From: CAZSMC01 sp964607755
Lineage (GTDB): Bacteria > Zhuqueibacterota > Zhuqueibacteria > Residuimicrobiales > Krinioviventaceae
Reading direction: 5' to 3'
NCBI GenBank assembly: GCA_964607755.1
Contig: CAZSMC010000105.1
Span: forward strand, 1 to 10,472
Length of the DNA stretch: 10,472 bases
Shown here: positions 1 to 8,656 of the stretch, in pieces
Layout: each line of letters begins with the position of its first letter
Position numbering within the stretch: the first letter of the stretch is position 1
Notes under the pieces: generated by a model
Told to the model about the DNA's origin: nothing
Database searches by the model: none
Seen by the model: only the letters and a program-made list of their open reading frames with translations
Position numbers and translations under genes: made by a program

Positions 1-149
1 ATAAAAATAACAACTTTTCGCTTAATGTCAAGAAAATTATTAACTTTGTTGAAAAACAATTTTTTTGAGATTTTTAAAAACCTACAATTGAATAAGGAGA
101 GTATTCTAAATTCTGATTGGAAGAAACTTTAGCAATTAATATAATTTTT

Positions 150-170
150 GTAACTACTCACCACCCCCAC
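150..170 (-). repeat. Probable right terminal inverted repeat of the IS66 remnant
   Basis: Plus-strand sequence starting GTAACTACTCACCACCCCC lies at the outer end of the transposase remnant and overlaps its last codons. IS66-family ends characteristically begin GTAA, and the reading frame normally finishes close to the right end. The partner left repeat is not in the window, so this rests on position and the GTAA start only. If correct, the element ends at 150. The 8 bases at 142-149 would be one copy of the target duplication. Confidence 0.45.
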
Positions 171-600
171 AAGAAAGTGGGGAACCTTGAAAAACTTTAT
201 TTAATGCATCCAATGGATTTAGATTATGTTTTTTTACAGAGGAAATATAGCATCGAATGCGACAAAACATATCAGCACCCTTTTAACTTCGAAAACAGCC
301 GGAAATTTTCTGGTGCAATTTTATCATTCGAAGATCACGTTCAGAAAGATTGTTGTCAAAAGGGACATTGAAATCGTACATAAATGCCAATACTTTTTCC
401 CTATGCTCGTTTAATCGGTCGAGCAATCGTACGGGCTCGCTTCTTTTAGGTCTGCCCCTTTTCGGTTTTTTTTGTTTTTTATCCGGCGGAGGATTCGCTT
501 CGTAGCCGGCTTGAATTAATTTTTGATAGTTGTTCTCAAAACCATGGATCACATGAGATGCCAAATCATCACCATGGGACCTGACAGAGTCTACCGTATC
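154..600 (-). pseudogene. IS66-family transposase, C-terminal remnant with in-frame stop
   Basis: This is the C-terminal part of an IS66-type DDE transposase (TnpC). Read leftward from 600, it shows a linker ending in NPPP, a basic stretch KRGRPKRS, then LLDRLNEHREKVLAFMYDF and PFDNNLSERDLRM, where the Glu in SERDLR corresponds to the last catalytic acid of the family. It continues to KISGCFRS and a TAA stop at 283-285. The same frame resumes with KGADMFCRIRCYISSVKK and ends at TAG 154-156, which matches the usual IS66 C-terminus (GCFRS-E-GA-FCRIR-YIS). The TAA most simply reflects GAA to TAA. The N-terminal two thirds, including the first catalytic Asp residues, are absent: similarity begins just after the stop codon of the giant gene at 601-603, in the same frame. 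No upstream tnpA or tnpB is seen. The element is dead and partly deleted. The family assignment is firm; how the left part was lost is inference. Confidence 0.9.
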
Positions 601-3600
601 CTATTTCAACAAAACCATCTTTTTAATATCCTGATATTCGCCAGCCTGAATACGGATATAATACACGCCAGAGCTGACGCGAAGATCCTCGTTGTTATCC
701 CCTTTCCATGGAAACTCGTAATACCCCGGAGCAAGTTTTTCGTTCACCAGGGTCTTGACTTCCTGACCGCGTATATTATAGATACGAGCTGTAGTCTCTA
801 CCGCCTTTGGCAGTTGAAACCGGATCCGGGTTTCCGGATTGAATGGATTCGGAAAATTCTGCAGCAATTGAAATTCCTGCGGAATGTCCACATTTACTTT
901 TAGCGCTTTGCTCTGATGCCTGTTTCCACTCGTGCTGACGTCTTCGAGCTTGTAATAATATGTCCGGCCAGCCACGGTTGACGTATCGATAAAAGAGTAG
1001 ATACCTTTGTCATTGCTCTCAATCAGATTCGCGTTTATTTTTTTATAAGAACCGTCAGCAGTTAAACTTCTCAATACTTCAAATCCGGAATTGTTGATTT
1101 CGTTCGCGGTTTCCCAATCCAATCTCACACCTTCAAATGGCAAACAATCCGCCTGGAACGAGCTCAATTCCACACGCGTGACCATGGTCGACCACGTTAA
1201 ACTGTCCGCTGAAACGCCGTCTGTAACAACCACTTTGATGTTGTGGTTGCCGCGTGAATATTTTGTACTATAAAACGTGAACACTGGCGCATTAACCGGT
1301 TCTTTGATATTATCCACAAACCAGCTATAGTTGAGAATATTTGACGCCTGATCTGTAACGCTAATGCCAAACTCGACACTTTGGGGTTTGCGGATTTCCG
1401 GCATCTCGGTTGGATAGTAAGAAAATATCTTGATATGCGACGTCACATTGATGACCACAGAATCGACATCAAAGCCTTTCATATAACCGCTCTTGTTATC
1501 TTCCACACGGAATGAAACTGTCCATTGCCCTTTCTGAGATACAGTCGGGGTCCATGAGAATATTTTTGTATCGGCATTAAATGTAGCGTTTGCCGGTTTA
1601 TTAATAACCTCATAACGAAGTGGATCGTTGTCTGCATCTTCGGCGGTCACATCAAGTGTGAAAAGTTCGTTGTAATTGATGGTCACACTGTCCGGCACAT
1701 TACGAAATTCAGGAAAAGCATTGTCCACACCATTGGCATAAAAACGGATGAAACCCGGCTGCAAGCCGACTTTTGTTGCCAGCAATTTATTGACATCGTT
1801 TTGGCCGATAACCCATCTGGTCGATGCCAGACCGGAGCTATCAGTTTCTGCCTTGCTGTTAGGGACAAAACCGGATTTGCCTTCCGTGGCAAAGTAGACC
1901 GTTTCGTTCGGCACAGAATTGCTGTACTGATCTGTGATTTTGACAACGACAGGATAAACGAGTTCCCGTCCCCGGGTCATGCTTTGTTCATCACCTGAAT
2001 TTTTGAGCAGATATTTTGCCGCATCGCTGGTTCCGTGAATATGAAAAATAACACTGCCGACCAGATCCGGTGATGTCGCTTTGAAAACATACTCGCCGGT
2101 TTTCTCGCCGAGACGGATTTTTGCGGCTGCTAATCCGTTTTCGTCAGTAGTGACAGTCTTGGGATCAAGCACCGCAGCACCATTGACCTGAGTGGGTTGT
2201 TCTTCCAGTGTAAAAGCGACACGCACGCCGCCGGAAGGATTGCCATGGCTATCCTGGGACTGGATCACTACGAGATCGTTATACTCTTTGCCAACCACAG
2301 CATTTTGAACCGGGCTTGTCGCTGCCAGTAGGGTGGTTGCATCATTCGCCAATCCGAACGCAGTAAAGATGACGGATTGAGAGTTTCCGGTTAATTGTGC
2401 CATAATTTGATGCATGCCACTGCGTTTGATAAATTTGTAGGTGATTTCTGCATAGCCACGTTCGTCAGTAAAGACAAGATTGTCACCGAGGAATTCGCCA
2501 TCTGCCTCGCCCAACGTTTTAAAAGTGACTGGCGTGTTCCACACCGGAACACCATCTCGATCTACGACCTGAACCGCAAAGGGTTCATCAAGAGTTTTGC
2601 CAATTTTTGCAGAAAGGCTATCGCCGGAGACTTTATTCACTGCAAACGGCGGAGGCGCCACCCGGGAGGTGCCCAGAAAAGCGACCTTAACATCACTGTG
2701 CTCAGGATTATTCAAGGAAGCGTAAATAAGATAGCTTTCATTCTCTTTCGGGCCGCATACCAGATGGGCGGCTGCCAGACCTGTCGAGTCTGTCATTTCA
2801 TAGTAAACACGTTGCCGGTTTTCATAAAAATAGCCGCCGCCGGTTTTAATTTCGAATTTGATCTCTTCGTACGGGACAACATTGCCGAACTTGTCATTGG
2901 CAATAACCTGAAGCGAATCTCTTAACATGGCTCCCTGATTGCCAACAAATTCATTGGTGGCATTGGCAACTTTTAGCTGGGTTGCAGCGCCAGGTTTGAC
3001 ATCAAGCGTGGCACAGCAAATTTCAATTTCCGGATGTTCCGGCAAGCGTGCAGCGACATGAATTTGTCCCACCTTTGTTGCCCGAACCTTGCCGATAGTT
3101 TGACCATTTGAATCTGTGCGTGCGCCCGGTTGTTCGAACAATACGCCATCATCTTCAGAGAAAAGTTCCACCTCTTTGTTCGGTACGCGGTTGCCAAAGG
3201 AATCGACAACTGTGACCGTGACCACCGCGTAAGATTCTCCGTCTGCCACAAGTCGTCCTGACGCTGAAATGAACGAAGAGTCTGCTAACGGCGTACTTGG
3301 CAGTACATCAACAGTCACAGTGTCCGGTGATCCCGGCAGATTTCCGCCGTCGCATTCCAGCAGATTTTTCTCGCCGACTTTGTGTCCCACGTACCATGTT
3401 TCCCGCGCTTGACCATTTTTGGTCTCGATCGAACTGTAAGTATAGTTAGTCGAGCCGAGATAACCATTGCCTTGCAACACTGAAAACTGGATACGATGGC
3501 CGTCTATGCGATTGCCACCTTGTTCTGCATCGTAAGCTGCCACGCGAACAGTGACCGATTGTCCGGCAATAACAGAAAGCTGATCTGATGACAATAATTC

Positions 3601-6600
3601 GATGCGTTTTGCCTGTGTCGGCACACCCCAAACAAAAACTGAAATAGGTGACGGCTCCAACGGATAGCCGTTGTTGTCAACGGATGAAATTCGCACTTGA
3701 TTGTCACGAATAATCGGAATAAAACCAGCATGCGCGTATCCCTGATCATCTGTTTTGACTTCAACGTGGGGAGCCTGTTCACCGTTGACCTCAAAAACTG
3801 CGCTTTCGTCACTATTGTGATGGGACACGTCAAAGGTCACGGTGTGATCAGCAATCGGATTTTCAGCAACATCCGTCACTCTGACGGTAATTGGTATTTT
3901 TTGTCCGGCGATGGAAGTGTCGCCCGGCGCATTGATGAGTTTGAGATAACGCGGATTTCCTTCTGTCAGCGTTACAGTAAACAGAACCGGTGAATTGTTC
4001 AACGCGCTGCCGTTCCGGCGGGCATGGGCCTGCAGATTGTAGGTATCCGGGACTCGTGCCAATTTCCAGAACACTTGAGTTTTGCCGTCTTTTTCTGTTT
4101 TTACTGTTACAGTGTCCTGATTATTGACCGTGGCTGAACCACTGGTTATCTCAAAATAAACAGGCAGATTCGGAATGGCATTGCCAAATGTATCCTCGAC
4201 CCTGACTTTGGGATGCAATACCACATTGGTTGCACCGACTTGCTTTACCCACACGCTGTCACCAACCGCATAAATCCGGTGCGGAGGAGCAGGTGTTGCA
4301 GAAGCTACAAATGTTACAGGCGAAATATTTGGGTAATTCGGTACTTGAACTTGTAGTGTGTCACTTTCTTCGCCTGCTGTGGAGCCCAGCGTAAGGAACG
4401 TCCAGGCCTGGCCGAATTCATTCGTGTATTTTGAAATGGATTTTTCACCTTCAACTGTGCCGTCAGCACTCTCGATCCGGAAAACAACTTCAGTGTTAGG
4501 TACCGGATTATTGAATTTATCTTTGATAACAATGACAAATGAATCTTGACATGCGGTGAGAACCCGGGCTTTTTGCACCGGATCATCGCCCGAGACTTTG
4601 GCAAGTGATGCCGGGTCCTGCGGCTTGACAATGCCGCGGAATTCAACCGGACTGTTCTGCAAGTGCTGATTATTGTCCTTTAATGCTGTTGCGCTGATCA
4701 GATTCCGAACGGCGGTATTCGTTCCCATATAATAATTGACCATGGCAATACCTGAAACGCTGTCAGAAACCACGTTTCGCGAGGTGGCATTATTGGAAAA
4801 ATAACCGTCGCCTTGCGTTACAGAGAAGGTTACCTTTTGTCCCGGTTTTGGATTGTCAAACTGATCGGTTACTTTGATGCGCAGAGGAACCGGCCCGGTC
4901 CCGGCTTTTTCCGAGAAACTAACCGGTGATTCTGATTCGATCTTTTGAGCCGCTGCCGGAAGGGCTTTGGCGTGAAACTCAACCGGGCTTATATCCGGAT
5001 AATCCTGAACGTAAACCTGAACGGTTTGTATACCGGCTTTTGTTCCAAGGGTAAAAAGGGCCGACGTTTTGCCATTGTTGTCTGTGTTTCGAATGACAGA
5101 ATCGGCGCCATAAAATTTGCCGCCACCGGCGATTGTTTTGAATACCACCCTGGTGTTGCTTCCGACCGAAAGATTAAAGGGATCGAGTATCTGAACATTA
5201 AAAGCTTGACCGAGTTGGCTACCGACCGTACTCTCTTGCATGGGCATGTCGCCGGATAGTTTGACGATTCTGTTTGGTGTCGGCTGAGTCACGTTCAGGT
5301 TGGTGAAAATCCGGTATCCCTGAGGCAGCGCGGGAATGCCATCCACACGGATTTGATGGTTATCAACGACAGAGCCGGCAGTGTAGGTGATGCTGGCAAT
5401 GCCGTTCTTATTGGTTGTGATGGTGGTATCTGCATTAGAAGTGCTTGTGCCAATGCGTTCCGCAAAATTGCCATCACCATTTACCACCTGGAAACGCACC
5501 TCGTAATCCGAAATGCCGTTGCCATACTGGTCGGTCACCCGCGCTTCGATCGGATCATCGAAAATGTGCCCGGCTCCGATTGTTTGATTCTCACCTGACT
5601 GTTTGACAAGCTGATAAGGATCATCAGGCAACGCAGTGGCGATAAAAGTGACCGGTGCATTATCCAGAGGCACACCTGGATTCACCTCAACCTGGTGCAG
5701 ATTAACACCTGCAGAATCGCCCAGTGTGTAAATAACCGAGGCATAACCGTCCGCCTTTGTAGTGTCGATTTTTATTTTTGTTTCGCCATCGACTGTGCCG
5801 TTTCCTGAGATAATTTCAAATGGCACCGGAAAATTAGGCACCGGATTGCCTCGTTCATCATTGACCTGTACTTTCAGGGGAACAGGTAAGGTTTCTGTGA
5901 CCCGGGCCTGCTGATTATTTCCGTCGATTTCAAGAATTTCTACAGGAATGCCTTCTCCGGCCACGCCGCGGAATTCCTGCGGCGAAATATTCGGATAATT
6001 GGGCAGCGAAACCGAAACGGTTGTATTCTCAGTATAACCCAATTTCAATTGCGCTTCAGCCACACCTTGTTGATCGGTGAAGACTTTCTTTTTTACCCGG
6101 TTGTTAAAGGTGCCGTCACCTTCGGTGACAGCAAATTGAACCATGACTCCACTGCAATAATTGTTGAATTTATCGGAAAGTTGAACTGAAAAAGATTCAG
6201 ATAAAAGTTCTCCGGCCACGCCGGTCATGGTTGACTGAGAGGTGCGGACCATTTCAACCGGGTCGCCTGCCAGCGCTGTTAACTGAAAAGTCAAACGGCT
6301 GTTATTCGGCACCTGAGGCGCGTACGCTTCAATTTCAACCGGACCTGCCTGCTGGCCAAAAGTGACATCGGTTGACGCAAAACCCTCAAGATTGGTGATA
6401 TTGGAAAACATTTGTGTAGTGCCACCCAGCCCGGTCGGATTGTAACCAGGATTGGCTGATAGGAGAATTTTGTCAATCCAGGTGTTTGCTTCCCGGTTTT
6501 TAATGACCAGATCGACAAATCCTTCATTTAGGGTTGTGTGACCGGGCCATTTATACCATACCCAGGAACCTGTATGCTGGAAATCCCACCTGTGTGATTG

Positions 6601-8646
6601 CGTGGTATCGCGAATGGCAAAGTAACATGAATTTTCCGTACCGCTATGTGCGTAAACCCGTAAATAAAGATAATAAGTATCACTCCTGGGAATATAAATT
6701 TTATACGTCGACTGTCCCTTGTTATTGGCATTACCGATATTGGGAACATAGATAAACTTGCCACCGGACGCATTGGATGCGCTGGAGGAAATCATCGGTT
6801 CCTGCAGATTTCCGCTCTCTGCTTCCATCCACACGTTGCCGTTGAACTGTTGAGCGATAGAATCAGCGCTGAGGTAAGCCTGGCCAGAGAGGACGGAATA
6901 ATCCACATAAACACCGGACACACCCTGCCCATTCACATCGCTTACTTTGACGGCAAGAGGGATAGCCATTTTTTCTTCGATCTTGCCGGTCTCGTTCTCA
7001 CCAGTATGAACAGCCATGCTATGCGCTTCGAGCGGTGGAATAGCCACGCAAAAGTGCGAGATATCATTGCTCATGCCGCCGTACAACATGACACCGGAGT
7101 AAAGTTGCTCTGCAATGCCTTGCTGTTTGTTGGGATCGTTTACCTGGCCAACCCAGTTGTCGTTGATAAACACATTAAAAATATTGCCCATAGTCACATT
7201 TCTGGAAAACTTGATGCGCAGCTCATCTCCCTGTGCAGGAGAGGGAGCTTCTTCAAAAAAGAGTTTTTGATCCAGTACACCTTGCTGGGCTATACCGTTT
7301 TCAATGATTTCAAGATAAACTTTACGGTCACGGACGCGTACGAGGTATCCGCTTGCGTTTTCGTAATTCGGTGTGTCCAAAAGCATAGCCACACCGCTGG
7401 CATTTACCCCGTTGTTGTCGGCATATTCAGACCATGTTAATGATGCTTCTACTGACGGCGCGTTTGGATGGTAAGCCACTTCTTTGAATATAGCCAGATC
7501 GCTCCAGCCAGCGTTTGGATTTGTGTTTTGTAGAATGCAGTCTGTTGCCTGATAATTCGGCGACGCACTCCATTTCGGCAATTCAGGATCGCAAAAATCA
7601 TCGCAATATTCGATACCACTGGTCGAGGTTTGTACAAAAATGCTTTCGGATAATGGACCGATGTGTCCGGCTTCATCATAAGCCCGGATGGCAAAGAAAT
7701 ATTCCTGATCTGGTAATAGGTTTTCAACCACCGTTCTATCTACAGAGCCGGGAGAGCCTGGCTTGCCCACAGACACAAGTTTGCCTTGATTGAAATTTGT
7801 CGAGGTTAGCTCAAAAGTGGCGTAACGCAGTTCATAAACGGCTGCGGATCGCGACACGCCGTCGTCACTGGGCGCATACCATTCCAGTTGGACGTTTTGT
7901 GAATTGATCGCAAAAGCGCGTTTCCAGGAGATTCGACTCGGCGGACTCTTATCCGGGTTGCTTTGATTGATTAAATCCGAAATTGCCAGTTCATAGCGAA
8001 TTGCCATGTTTTCGTAACCACCGTCACCCGGATGCACACCGTCAAACAATTGGGCCGTGGAAACAGCGGTATACATATCGACGATGCTCAGATTATCTGT
8101 CGGTGGATTGTCAAAATACATTTTTTCGATTTGGGCGTTGAAGAGCCGGATTTTTTCTTCTTCTGTACCTGCTACTATTTTAGGAATGATTTTACAGACC
8201 AGGATGTATCGCACGCTGGGTTGCTGTGCAATGGTTTCGAGCAAAGAACGCAATTTCCCCGATGCTGTGGCCGGGTCTGTGTACGGTCCGGGTTCATCGC
8301 GCCCTGTGTTATTTGTTCCCAAATGCACAAGCACCATATCCGGATGATATGTACTCAGCGGCCAGGTCACATCCATAGAGCCCCCGGGTAAAAAATCTTC
8401 TATTTTGGCACCGCTTTTAAAAAACCCATTAAAAGGTGCGCCGTGAGGTCCGACAAATTCCACACCATACCCGGCATTGTTCAGGTTCTGCAAAAGAGGT
8501 TGCCGAAAACCGTTGTCGGTGCTGCTCCCTTCACCGGCTGTAATCGAGTTACCAATCGGCATTATTTTTAATGATTGTGCAAATGAAAAAGACGTGAAAA
8601 CTAATGTATATGAGAATATGAGCAATAACACACATTTGAAACGCAA
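601..8646 (-). CDS. Giant secreted SGNH-hydrolase / CBM / BIG-repeat protein with type IX secretion sorting domain
   Basis: Probably an exported carbohydrate esterase on a long adhesin-like stalk. Residues are counted from the TTG start at 8646 (about 2,681 aa). 1-23: signal peptide, cleavage SFA|Q. 27-228: SGNH/GDSL hydrolase like the XynB-type acetyl-xylan esterases, with nucleophile block IMPIGNSITAGEG (Ser34), block III GTNN (110-113), and DGVHP with Asp202 and His205; all catalytic residues are present. 235-340: FN3. 345-535: concanavalin/LamG-like (starts DDF). 542-2314: about 15 invasin/BIG_1-type Ig repeats of roughly 100-115 aa, the first interrupted at 605-732 by a CBM6/35-like module. 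2315-2404: cadherin/He_PIG-like. 2405-2491: PKD-like. 2492-2586: FN3-like. 2591-2681: type IX sorting domain. The frame is intact throughout. An in-frame ATG at 8685 would add 13 residues but has no ribosome binding site. Substrate and surface location are inferred from the domains. It could act mainly as an adhesin. Confidence 0.93.
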   Translation of the reverse strand: MRFKCVLLLIFSYTLVFTSFSFAQSLKIMPIGNSITAGEGSSTDNGFRQPLLQNLNNAGYGVEFVGPHGAPFNGFFKSGAKIEDFLPGGSMDVTWPLSTYHPDMVLVHLGTNNTGRDEPGPYTDPATASGKLRSLLETIAQQPSVRYILVCKIIPKIVAGTEEEKIRLFNAQIEKMYFDNPPTDNLSIVDMYTAVSTAQLFDGVHPGDGGYENMAIRYELAISDLINQSNPDKSPPSRISWKRAFAINSQNVQLEWYAPSDDGVSRSAAVYELRYATFELTSTNFNQGKLVSVGKPGSPGSVDRTVVENLLPDQEYFFAIRAYDEAGHIGPLSESIFVQTSTSGIEYCDDFCDPELPKWSASPNYQATDCILQNTNPNAGWSDLAIFKEVAYHPNAPSVEASLTWSEYADNNGVNASGVAMLLDTPNYENASGYLVRVRDRKVYLEIIENGIAQQGVLDQKLFFEEAPSPAQGDELRIKFSRNVTMGNIFNVFINDNWVGQVNDPNKQQGIAEQLYSGVMLYGGMSNDISHFCVAIPPLEAHSMAVHTGENETGKIEEKMAIPLAVKVSDVNGQGVSGVYVDYSVLSGQAYLSADSIAQQFNGNVWMEAESGNLQEPMISSSASNASGGKFIYVPNIGNANNKGQSTYKIYIPRSDTYYLYLRVYAHSGTENSCYFAIRDTTQSHRWDFQHTGSWVWYKWPGHTTLNEGFVDLVIKNREANTWIDKILLSANPGYNPTGLGGTTQMFSNITNLEGFASTDVTFGQQAGPVEIEAYAPQVPNNSRLTFQLTALAGDPVEMVRTSQSTMTGVAGELLSESFSVQLSDKFNNYCSGVMVQFAVTEGDGTFNNRVKKKVFTDQQGVAEAQLKLGYTENTTVSVSLPNYPNISPQEFRGVAGEGIPVEILEIDGNNQQARVTETLPVPLKVQVNDERGNPVPNFPVPFEIISGNGTVDGETKIKIDTTKADGYASVIYTLGDSAGVNLHQVEVNPGVPLDNAPVTFIATALPDDPYQLVKQSGENQTIGAGHIFDDPIEARVTDQYGNGISDYEVRFQVVNGDGNFAERIGTSTSNADTTITTNKNGIASITYTAGSVVDNHQIRVDGIPALPQGYRIFTNLNVTQPTPNRIVKLSGDMPMQESTVGSQLGQAFNVQILDPFNLSVGSNTRVVFKTIAGGGKFYGADSVIRNTDNNGKTSALFTLGTKAGIQTVQVYVQDYPDISPVEFHAKALPAAAQKIESESPVSFSEKAGTGPVPLRIKVTDQFDNPKPGQKVTFSVTQGDGYFSNNATSRNVVSDSVSGIAMVNYYMGTNTAVRNLISATALKDNNQHLQNSPVEFRGIVKPQDPASLAKVSGDDPVQKARVLTACQDSFVIVIKDKFNNPVPNTEVVFRIESADGTVEGEKSISKYTNEFGQAWTFLTLGSTAGEESDTLQVQVPNYPNISPVTFVASATPAPPHRIYAVGDSVWVKQVGATNVVLHPKVRVEDTFGNAIPNLPVYFEITSGSATVNNQDTVTVKTEKDGKTQVFWKLARVPDTYNLQAHARRNGSALNNSPVLFTVTLTEGNPRYLKLINAPGDTSIAGQKIPITVRVTDVAENPIADHTVTFDVSHHNSDESAVFEVNGEQAPHVEVKTDDQGYAHAGFIPIIRDNQVRISSVDNNGYPLEPSPISVFVWGVPTQAKRIELLSSDQLSVIAGQSVTVRVAAYDAEQGGNRIDGHRIQFSVLQGNGYLGSTNYTYSSIETKNGQARETWYVGHKVGEKNLLECDGGNLPGSPDTVTVDVLPSTPLADSSFISASGRLVADGESYAVVTVTVVDSFGNRVPNKEVELFSEDDGVLFEQPGARTDSNGQTIGKVRATKVGQIHVAARLPEHPEIEICCATLDVKPGAATQLKVANATNEFVGNQGAMLRDSLQVIANDKFGNVVPYEEIKFEIKTGGGYFYENRQRVYYEMTDSTGLAAAHLVCGPKENESYLIYASLNNPEHSDVKVAFLGTSRVAPPPFAVNKVSGDSLSAKIGKTLDEPFAVQVVDRDGVPVWNTPVTFKTLGEADGEFLGDNLVFTDERGYAEITYKFIKRSGMHQIMAQLTGNSQSVIFTAFGLANDATTLLAATSPVQNAVVGKEYNDLVVIQSQDSHGNPSGGVRVAFTLEEQPTQVNGAAVLDPKTVTTDENGLAAAKIRLGEKTGEYVFKATSPDLVGSVIFHIHGTSDAAKYLLKNSGDEQSMTRGRELVYPVVVKITDQYSNSVPNETVYFATEGKSGFVPNSKAETDSSGLASTRWVIGQNDVNKLLATKVGLQPGFIRFYANGVDNAFPEFRNVPDSVTINYNELFTLDVTAEDADNDPLRYEVINKPANATFNADTKIFSWTPTVSQKGQWTVSFRVEDNKSGYMKGFDVDSVVINVTSHIKIFSYYPTEMPEIRKPQSVEFGISVTDQASNILNYSWFVDNIKEPVNAPVFTFYSTKYSRGNHNIKVVVTDGVSADSLTWSTMVTRVELSSFQADCLPFEGVRLDWETANEINNSGFEVLRSLTADGSYKKINANLIESNDKGIYSFIDTSTVAGRTYYYKLEDVSTSGNRHQSKALKVNVDIPQEFQLLQNFPNPFNPETRIRFQLPKAVETTARIYNIRGQEVKTLVNEKLAPGYYEFPWKGDNNEDLRVSSGVYYIRIQAGEYQDIKKMVLLK
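604..876 (-). other. Type IX secretion system type A sorting domain
   Basis: The last 91 residues contain LLQNFPNPFNPETRIRFQLP, then ARIYNIRGQEVKTL, LAPGYYEFPWKG and SSGVYYIRIQAG, and end at KKMVLLK. This is the standard C-terminal sorting (FlgD-like Ig) domain that directs proteins through the type IX machinery in FCB-group bacteria, where it is usually cleaved. It is complete, so the gene ends normally despite the transposase debris next to it. No type IX machinery gene is in the window. Confidence 0.93.
1705..7023 (-). repeat. Array of about 15 diverged BIG_1/invasin-type Ig repeats in the giant protein
   Basis: The repeats share a recognisable pattern: a start such as VKxSGD or VxxSGE, then P(F/L)xVxVxDxxGNPVPN, VxFxVxxGDGxF, xTDxxGxAxxxYxLGxxAG, and an end SPVxFxAxAxPxxP. 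I delimit 15 units by eye; the borders are approximate. Units are strongly diverged from each other, although a motif of the type (N/D)YP(N/D)ISP recurs in units 2, 5 and 7. Repeats of this class form rod-like stalks in invasin/intimin-type adhesins and in secreted FCB-group proteins. The likely role is to hold the N-terminal catalytic and binding domains away from the cell. Confidence 0.85.
6451..6834 (-). other. CBM6/35-like carbohydrate-binding domain nested inside Ig repeat 1
   Basis: Residues about 605-732 begin WMEAESG, continue with SNASGGKFIYVP, a block of beta-rich aromatic sequence (YYLYLRVYA, GSWVWYKW), and end with REANTWIDKILLS. This is the pattern of galactose-binding-like modules of the CBM6/CBM35 group: an EAE start, an ASGG-YI segment, and a terminal 'RE...-DKI-LT' strand. 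The first half of Ig repeat 1 (through VLSGQAYLS) lies before it. The second half (from TNLEGFASTDVTFG) lies after it. Which CBM family it belongs to, and its ligand, cannot be decided by eye. Confidence 0.7.
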
Positions 8647-8651
8647 TGCGG

Positions 8652-8656
8652 CCTCC
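8652..8656 (-). promoter_or_regulatory. Ribosome binding site deciding a TTG start of the giant gene
   Basis: On the minus strand GGAGG is followed by 5 bases (CCGCA) and then TTG at 8646-8644. Starting there gives MRFKCVLLLIFS..., a compact signal peptide with a short basic N-region. The upstream ATG at 8685 is preceded only by AT-rich sequence without a Shine-Dalgarno match and would give an unusually long N-region. I therefore prefer the TTG. Confidence 0.7.

Noticed and set aside
165..182. CCCCAC/GTGGGG hairpin considered as a terminator of the giant gene
   Set aside because: It is over 400 bases past the stop, lies within the transposase reading frame and is not followed by a T-run on the minus strand.
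117..371. Plus-strand open frame of 84 codons at the left edge
   Set aside because: It starts with TTG, lacks a properly spaced ribosome binding site and is antisense to the IS66 remnant.
2395..2925. Plus-strand open frame of 176 codons inside the giant gene
   Set aside because: It is antisense to well-defined Ig repeats, with no family pattern or ribosome binding site. The same applies to the 196-codon frame at 6850-7440 and the other frames within 601-8646.
1705..7023. CRISPR array or short tandem DNA repeats suggested by the repeated protein pattern
   Set aside because: The periodicity is about 300-340 bp, exists only at the protein level, and has no identical direct repeats with spacers.
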